Assembly (NCBI RefSeq): GCF_016907495.1
Contig: NZ_JAFBCC010000001.1
Span: 1,488,001-1,552,000, forward strand
DNA: 64,000 nucleotides
Reading direction: 5' to 3'
DNA from: Arthrobacter tumbae
GTDB lineage: Bacteria > Actinomycetota > Actinomycetes > Actinomycetales > Micrococcaceae
Both the position numbers and the translations under genes were made by a program. Below the pieces are notes generated by a model that saw only the letters and a program-made list of their open reading frames with translations, searched no databases and was not told where the DNA came from. Shown piece after piece: positions 59,738-64,000 of the stretch (the first letter of the stretch is position 1; the number at the start of each line of letters is the position of its first letter).

Positions 59738-60307
59738 CTATGCCCCTCGCTGGACCTGTGCACCATCCCGGACTATGAGGTCGACTATGGCCAGGACCTC
59801 CTGAAGCTCCTCGCCACTTTGCTGCTCGGAGCCGGCTCCGGCGAAGAACGCGGCGTCGTAATACAGTCCGTCGCCAAGCAGCTTCACCGCGCGGGCGACG
59901 GCGCGGCTCCCGAGCTCGGCCTCGAGGGCACCCAGCCACTGCTCCTGGATGAGTGCGAAGGTTGCCTGTGCTTTCGCGTGGCCCTGCTGCGCAAGGCGCG
60001 CCATCGCCACGAGCGCCCGGTCCAGTGGGCTGTTTTCATACATGGAGGTGCGGACGTAGTAGCGCGCGGGGCCTTCCGGATCCGCCGTCATCGCCTCCCG
60101 GTCGCGGGAAACGAGACCCTCAAGGCGCTCGGCCAGGCCATCAACGAGAGCTTCCTTGGACGGGAAATGATAGAGCAACCCCCCCTTGGACACGTCAGCC
60201 GCCGCTGCGACCGATTCCATGGTGGCACTGCGCTCCCCATCGCTGATGAGGATGCTTTCGTAGCTGTCGAGAATCCGTTCGCGGGCACTGGCCATGACGT
60301 TCATCAT
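59738..60307 (-). CDS. TetR-family regulator of the adjacent MFS pump
   Basis: A repressor of about 189 residues. The helix-turn-helix is in ARERILDSYESILISDGERSATMESVAAAADVSKGGLLYHFPSKEALVDGLAERL. Several ATG codons (60307, 60304, 60295) could start it; the exact one is unclear. It is divergent from the DHA2 efflux gene, and the CTGTACCG/CGGTATAG dyad lies between the two starts, so it should repress both. Confidence 0.88.
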   Translation of the reverse strand: MMNVMASARERILDSYESILISDGERSATMESVAAAADVSKGGLLYHFPSKEALVDGLAERLEGLVSRDREAMTADPEGPARYYVRTSMYENSPLDRALVAMARLAQQGHAKAQATFALIQEQWLGALEAELGSRAVARAVKLLGDGLYYDAAFFAGAGSEQQSGEELQEVLAIVDLIVRDGAQVQRGA

Positions 60308-60327
60308 ACGGAAGCCTCTCCGCTTTA

Positions 60328-60349
60328 CTGTACCGGCTGGACGGTATAG
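60328..60349. promoter_or_regulatory. TetR-type operator between regulator and pump
   Basis: CTGTACCG (60328-60335) and CGGTATAG (60342-60349) pair at seven of eight positions around GCTGGA. The right arm overlaps a TATAGC -10 box for the pump gene. Confidence 0.72.
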
Positions 60350-60359
60350 CTTTAAGAGC

Positions 60360-61904
60360 ATGACCCAGTACTACACCTCCGTCCCGGCTGCTACCCGATC
60401 ACTTGGCGTCCCTCCGCTTGCCGGCCGACGTGAGTGGTGGGCGCTGGCGGCCCTGATGCTGCCGGTGCTTCTGGTCGCCGTGGACAACACGGTCCTCAGT
60501 TTCGCCATGCCGGAAATCTCGCTGGCGTTCAACACCAGCGGTACAACACTGCTGTGGATCATCGACAGCTATCCGCTGGTCCTCGCCGGCTTGCTGGTGG
60601 CGATGGGCAGCTTCGGCGACCGCTTCGGGCGGCGCCGGCTCCTCATGATCGGCGCCACCGGATTTGCGGTCTTCTCGGTCGCCGCCGCCTTCGCACCCAC
60701 TGCCGAGCTCCTCGTAGCTGCCCGTGTTGGACTTGGCGTGTTCGGCGCCATGCTCATGCCGTCCACGCTTTCCCTCATCCGGAATATCTTCCTTGACCGC
60801 AACCAGCGGCGCCTCGCCGTGGCGGTCTGGGCAGCCGGCTTTTCGGCGGGCGCTGCCCTCGGTCCGCTGGTGGGCGGGGCGCTCCTGGAACACTTCTGGT
60901 GGGGCTCGGTGTTCCTGCTGGCTGTTCCCGTGCTCCTGGTCCTGCTCGCCGTTACCCCTCTGCTGGTTCCGGAGTCAGCAGATCCCAACCCGGGCCGGGT
61001 CGACTACCTGAGCATCGTGCTCTCCGTCAGCACCATGCTGCCCATTGTCTTTGCCATCAAGACCTTCGCAAAAGGCGGGTCGGCAGCGGTGGTTGCTGCC
61101 GCCGTCGTCGTTGGTCTTGCCGCCGGCACCGCGTTTGTCCGCCGCCAGCTGGGGCGGCAGAATCCCATGCTCGACGTGCGGCTTTTCACGGTGCGGCCTT
61201 TCACCGGTGCGGTGCTGGTGAACCTGCTCGCGATCTTCTCGCTGGTCGGGTTCCTCTACTTCGTGTCCCAGCATCTGCAGCTGGTGCTGGGGCTCAGTCC
61301 GCTGGAGGCAGGCGCGGTGCTCGTGCCCGGTCTGATCATGACCATCGTTGCGGGCCTCGCCGTCGTGCCGCTGGTCCGCAGGGTTGCACCACACGTTGTG
61401 GTGCCGGCCGCCCTGCTGCTTTCCGCCGGAGCGTACGCGTTTGTCGCGCTGCTGAGCCAGGGCGGATCAATCGGAGCGTTGCTTGCGGCCTTCGTACTGC
61501 TCGGCGCAGGCGTGGGAGCATCCGAGACGGTGTCGAACGACCTCATCCTGTCCAGCGTGCCGGCCGCGAAGGCGGGCGCAGCGTCAGCGATCTCGGAAAC
61601 GGCCTATGAGGTCGGCTCAGTCTTCGGCACCGCGCTCCTCGGCAGCATCCTGCTCGCCTCCTACCAGAAGCACCTGAGGCTTCCTGCCGGACTGAGTCCT
61701 GAACAGGGCACGACGGCGACGGAAACCCTGGGCGGCGCAATCAACGTCGCGTCGGAGCTGCCAGCGGACAGCGGTTCGCTTTTGTTGGATTCGGCGTTCC
61801 ACGCGTTCGACAGCGGCGTTGTTCTTACGTCAGGCATCGGCGCGGTGCTCATGCTGGCCGCTTCCGGACTGGCGTTCTGGAGCCTCCGTAAGCCATCCGC
61901 CTAA
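60360..61904 (+). CDS. DHA2-family MFS efflux transporter
   Basis: A 514-residue proton-driven drug exporter with 14 membrane segments. Conserved parts: VLLVAVDNTVLSFAMPEISLAF (motif D1 region), SYPLVLAGLLVAMGSFGDRFGRRRLLMIGATGFAVFSVAAAFA (motif A), and WAAGFSAGAALGPLVGGALLEHFWWGSVFLL (motif C). Typical substrates are quaternary ammonium compounds and dyes. Controlled by the divergent TetR protein, and followed by a very strong terminator. Confidence 0.92.
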   Translation: MTQYYTSVPAATRSLGVPPLAGRREWWALAALMLPVLLVAVDNTVLSFAMPEISLAFNTSGTTLLWIIDSYPLVLAGLLVAMGSFGDRFGRRRLLMIGATGFAVFSVAAAFAPTAELLVAARVGLGVFGAMLMPSTLSLIRNIFLDRNQRRLAVAVWAAGFSAGAALGPLVGGALLEHFWWGSVFLLAVPVLLVLLAVTPLLVPESADPNPGRVDYLSIVLSVSTMLPIVFAIKTFAKGGSAAVVAAAVVVGLAAGTAFVRRQLGRQNPMLDVRLFTVRPFTGAVLVNLLAIFSLVGFLYFVSQHLQLVLGLSPLEAGAVLVPGLIMTIVAGLAVVPLVRRVAPHVVVPAALLLSAGAYAFVALLSQGGSIGALLAAFVLLGAGVGASETVSNDLILSSVPAAKAGAASAISETAYEVGSVFGTALLGSILLASYQKHLRLPAGLSPEQGTTATETLGGAINVASELPADSGSLLLDSAFHAFDSGVVLTSGIGAVLMLAASGLAFWSLRKPSA

Positions 61905-61914
61905 ACGTTCATTA

Positions 61915-61960
61915 AGCAGGACACGCCCCTAATCCCGAGGGATAAGGGGCGTGTCCTGCT
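61915..61960. terminator. Bidirectional terminator
   Basis: AGCAGGACACGCCCCT (61915-61930) pairs perfectly with AGGGGCGTGTCCTGCT (61945-61960), with an inner ATCC/GGAT stem. It lies between the MFS gene and the converging DUF3105 gene. Confidence 0.92.
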
Positions 61961-61976
61961 CATTCAACGTAGGGGA

Positions 61977-62621
61977 TCAGGCGGAGGGATCGAGCGCTCC
62001 GCTGCAGGCCGCACCCGGCTCGCGGGTCTGTTCGCCCTGCACGTACTTAGTGAGGAAGGCAGCGAGCCGCTCGTCTTCAGCCGAGTCGACGCCCAGCTGA
62101 AGGCCCCAGGCGCTGGCCATGACCGGCGACTCCTGGCCTTCGTATGGGCTCAGGAGGACGTAGCTCCGCTCCCCCACGAGATCGGTAAGGGCGTCGATCT
62201 CGGACTGCTCCAGATCCGGCTGGTAGGTGATCCAGACGGCGCCATGCTCCATCGAGTGAACGGTGTTCTCATTCGGGATCGGCTCAGTGTAGATGCCGCA
62301 GTTGGTCCAGATGGCGTTGTGGTCACCACCGACAGGAGGAGCCTGGTCATATTCGACCGGACCGGGAACGTGCTCGAACGATGTCACCTCGATGGTCTCG
62401 AGGCCATCAATGGGCTGTTCGGCGAGCGCATCCAGCCGATCGTTTTCCCGCACCTGCTGCACAATCACAATGGTGACGGCGACGATGATGGCGACAATCA
62501 CCAGGGCGATGCCGCCGAAGATCAAGCTGTTCCGCTTCCGTTCGCTGGCCCGCTGCTGTGACTGGAGCGCCTTCAACCGTGCCTGACGGTCCACATTCTC
62601 CTGAGCTCGCTTCTTATTCAA
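61977..62621 (-). CDS. DUF3105 membrane-anchored protein
   Basis: A 214-residue protein with a basic N-terminus, one membrane helix (NSLIFGGIALVIVAIIVAVTIVIVQQV, about 32-58) and an extracytoplasmic DUF3105 domain: PGPVEYDQAPPVGGDHNAIWTNCGIYTEPIPNENTVHSMEHGAVWITYQPDL, with a His/Cys-rich core that could bind metal. It starts at a TTG with AAGGAAA upstream. It follows the DUF305 gene closely, and both lie beside the copper regulator, so copper handling is plausible. Confidence 0.85.
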   Translation of the reverse strand: MNKKRAQENVDRQARLKALQSQQRASERKRNSLIFGGIALVIVAIIVAVTIVIVQQVRENDRLDALAEQPIDGLETIEVTSFEHVPGPVEYDQAPPVGGDHNAIWTNCGIYTEPIPNENTVHSMEHGAVWITYQPDLEQSEIDALTDLVGERSYVLLSPYEGQESPVMASAWGLQLGVDSAEDERLAAFLTKYVQGEQTREPGAACSGALDPSA

Positions 62622-62680
62622 CGCGCTGATTTCCTTCTGTTTTTGTAAGGGTTCGGGTCTAAATGTACCGGGCGGGTGGG

Positions 62681-63337
62681 TTAGAGCTGCGCCAGGAGCT
62701 TTTCCATCTCCACGATCTCAATCTGCTGTCCAGCCGCCATCTTCCGGGCGAGCTCGCGGAGTTCGGGGTCATCCGCCAAATCCACTCCCGCCTCGGCCAT
62801 GTCCACCCCGGCCACATGGTGATCGATCATGAGCTCGAGGTAGAGCCGCTCAGCGTCCTCACCGGTCGCCTCGGCGAGCGCGTCCATCTCTTCGGGAGTT
62901 GCCATGCCGGGCATCAGGCCGTCCGCAGCGACCGCGGAGGCATCGCCGTCGGCGTCGGCGTCGGCATGTGCAGTGTGTCCGCTGCCTGCCATCCACGCCA
63001 TGCGGTCCGCGTCAGTGCTCTGCGGCAGCCCCCATTCCTCCAGCCAGGCGTACATCTGGCCGACCTGGTGCTGCTGGGTCATGGCGATGTCATAAGCAAT
63101 GGTGCGGATGACGACGTCGTCAGTCTGGTCGCGCACGATGCGCGACATCTCGACGGCCTGGGAATGGTGGACCTGCATGTCACGCGCGAATCCCGCGTCC
63201 GCACTGTTGGTGCCCGGCGTCTCAGGTGTTGCCGCCACCCTGCCGGCGGTGAAAGCAAGGGCAAACAGGGCGGCCACCGCTATCAGGCCGAGAAGGAGGA
63301 GGACGCGCTTCTGCCACGCCTCAAGGTTGAGGGTCAT
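62681..63337 (-). CDS. DUF305 membrane-anchored protein
   Basis: A 218-residue protein with an N-terminal membrane helix (VLLLLGLIAVAALFALAFTAG) and an extracytoplasmic DUF305 domain, a four-helix ferritin-like fold. The domain shows FARDMQVHHSQAVEMSRIVRDQTDDVVIRTIAYDIAMTQQHQVGQMYAWLEEWG and later LYLELMIDHHVAGVDMAEAGVDLADDPELRELARKMAAGQQIEIVEMEKLL, with paired histidines (HH) as in copper-associated members. GAAAGG precedes the ATG. Divergent from csoR. Confidence 0.88.
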   Translation of the reverse strand: MTLNLEAWQKRVLLLLGLIAVAALFALAFTAGRVAATPETPGTNSADAGFARDMQVHHSQAVEMSRIVRDQTDDVVIRTIAYDIAMTQQHQVGQMYAWLEEWGLPQSTDADRMAWMAGSGHTAHADADADGDASAVAADGLMPGMATPEEMDALAEATGEDAERLYLELMIDHHVAGVDMAEAGVDLADDPELRELARKMAAGQQIEIVEMEKLLAQL

Positions 63338-63399
63338 GAGGGTTGCCTTTCGTGTCTTGTTATCTAACGTAGAGCACCGGGACATTCGTTCCCGATCGA

Positions 63400-63440
63400 T
63401 ACCCCCTAGGGGTACTTGACCTATACCCCCTATGGGTATA
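63400..63440. promoter_or_regulatory. Two CsoR operators in the copper promoter
   Basis: TACCCCCTAGGGGTA (63400-63414) and TATACCCCCTATGGGTATA (63422-63440) are G/C-tract palindromes of the known CsoR operator type. The second lies between a TTGACC -35 box (63416) and a TATAAA -10 (63437). Both would be bound by CsoR without copper. Confidence 0.85.
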
Positions 63441-63465
63441 AATTGGAAGTCGACCGGGAGGCATC

Positions 63466-63777
63466 ATGACGCAGACAACAACGGAACACGGCTACACCGC
63501 TGACAAGGAGGCCTACCTCCTCAGGCTCAAGCGCATTGAGGGGCAGGTGCGGGGAATCGCGCGGATGGTTGAGGAGGACAAGTACTGTATCGACGTCCTC
63601 ACTCAGGTTTCCGCCGTGAACAAGGCGCTGCACGCCGTCAGCATCGGGCTCCTTGAGGAGCACATTGCCCACTGCGTCGTCGGTGCCGCCAATGAATCCC
63701 AGGCGTCCGGAGACCCCCGGGCGGTCAACGAAAAAGTTCAGGAGGCATCAGCGGCTATCAGCCGGCTGTTGCGGTAG
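63466..63777 (+). CDS. csoR: Copper-sensing repressor CsoR
   Basis: A 103-residue helical repressor that leaves DNA when Cu(I) binds. The Cys-His-Cys ligands are visible: EDKYCIDVLTQVSAV (first Cys), then EEHIAHCVVGA (His and second Cys). RLKRIEGQVRGIARMVE is the characteristic opening helix. It is followed by copZ and preceded by two operators. Confidence 0.95.
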   Translation: MTQTTTEHGYTADKEAYLLRLKRIEGQVRGIARMVEEDKYCIDVLTQVSAVNKALHAVSIGLLEEHIAHCVVGAANESQASGDPRAVNEKVQEASAAISRLLR

Positions 63778-63806
63778 GTCCTGCACATCACCGAAGGAGA
63801 ACAATT

Positions 63807-64000
63807 ATGAGCACCACTACAGTCAGCATCTCGGGCATGACCTGCGGCCACTGCGTTGACTCGGTCAGCGAGGAGATCTCGGCCATCGAGGGCGTCCAGA
63901 ACGTCTCAGTTGAGCTGAACAAGGGTGGAATCTCCACCGCAACCGTCACGTCAGAGAGTGACATCGACTCCGAGCAGATCGGCGAAGCCGTAGCGGAAGC
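63807..64000 (+). CDS. copZ: Copper chaperone CopZ, cut by the window end
   Basis: First 64 codons of a heavy-metal-associated domain protein that carries Cu(I) in the cytoplasm. The metal site is SGMTCGHCVDSV; the rest (EEISAIEGVQNVSVELNKGG, then a short acidic stretch) follows the ferredoxin-like fold. GAAGGAGAA precedes the ATG. The frame is open at the edge; a P-type ATPase probably follows outside. Confidence 0.9.
   Translation, partial: MSTTTVSISGMTCGHCVDSVSEEISAIEGVQNVSVELNKGGISTATVTSESDIDSEQIGEAVAE

Overview
The window looks like chromosome from a high-GC Gram-positive actinobacterium of the Micrococcaceae, most probably Arthrobacter or a close relative. The basis is the GC-rich coding bias, AceE-type pyruvate dehydrogenase next to a separate Bkd-type complex, a SAM-IV-like riboswitch before metY, many apparently leaderless genes, and IclR, PucR and TrmB/LuxR regulators. 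Species-level assignment is inference from gene content only. No rRNA, tRNA or CRISPR array was seen.

Layout. 1-3140 is an accessory stretch: the end of an ISL3-type insertion sequence enters from the left, a degenerate piece of a related copy lies 2.2 kb away, and between them sit an ABM-domain enzyme and a divergent GlxA-type regulator. 3161-9611 is a purine/glyoxylate module: malic enzyme, malate synthase, a CitE-like aldolase and ureidoglycine aminohydrolase in one leftward operon, with a divergent IclR regulator. 9724-13032 is a TetR-controlled ABC exporter. 13090-18215 holds a DinB protein, a sugar symporter, a MurJ-like flippase and an ATP-grasp enzyme. 18312-23211 is the upper half of purine breakdown: 8-oxoguanine deaminase, urate/xanthine permease, urate oxidase, HIU hydrolase and OHCU decarboxylase. 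Together the two purine blocks would take urate through allantoin derivatives to glyoxylate, malate and pyruvate; the allantoin-opening steps are not in the window.

23467-34174 carries a PHP protein, metY under the riboswitch, aceE, an SDR, and alanine dehydrogenase with a divergent PucR regulator. 34314-37673 is the most unusual part: a leftward set of a tiny secreted peptide with a tandem ASWDWPK repeat, a stand-alone protein resembling the C-terminal domain of lantibiotic dehydratases (thiopeptide-type biosynthesis family), and a 63-residue protein, facing a divergent TrmB/LuxR-like regulator. 37720-43881 has two aminotransferases around a branched-chain keto acid dehydrogenase operon. 43986-50798 includes a holin-like membrane protein, a WXG100-like protein with an alpha/beta hydrolase, purB, an FHA protein and a photolyase homologue without iron-sulfur cysteines. 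50841-57596 has an AAA ATPase, a CitA/CitB-type two-component system and a complete TctCBA tricarboxylate transporter followed by a universal stress protein. 57719-64000 has ArsR/AHSA1 genes, a lipoprotein, a TetR/MFS efflux pair, DUF3105 and DUF305 membrane proteins, and a copper module (CsoR, CopZ) cut by the window edge.

Regulation is unusually readable. Perfect or near-perfect dyads lie at many divergent promoters, and two of them (TetR at 9715, ArsR at 58572) overlap the start codon of apparently leaderless genes. A 13-base motif recurs 17 to 22 bases after the stop codons of three unrelated genes.
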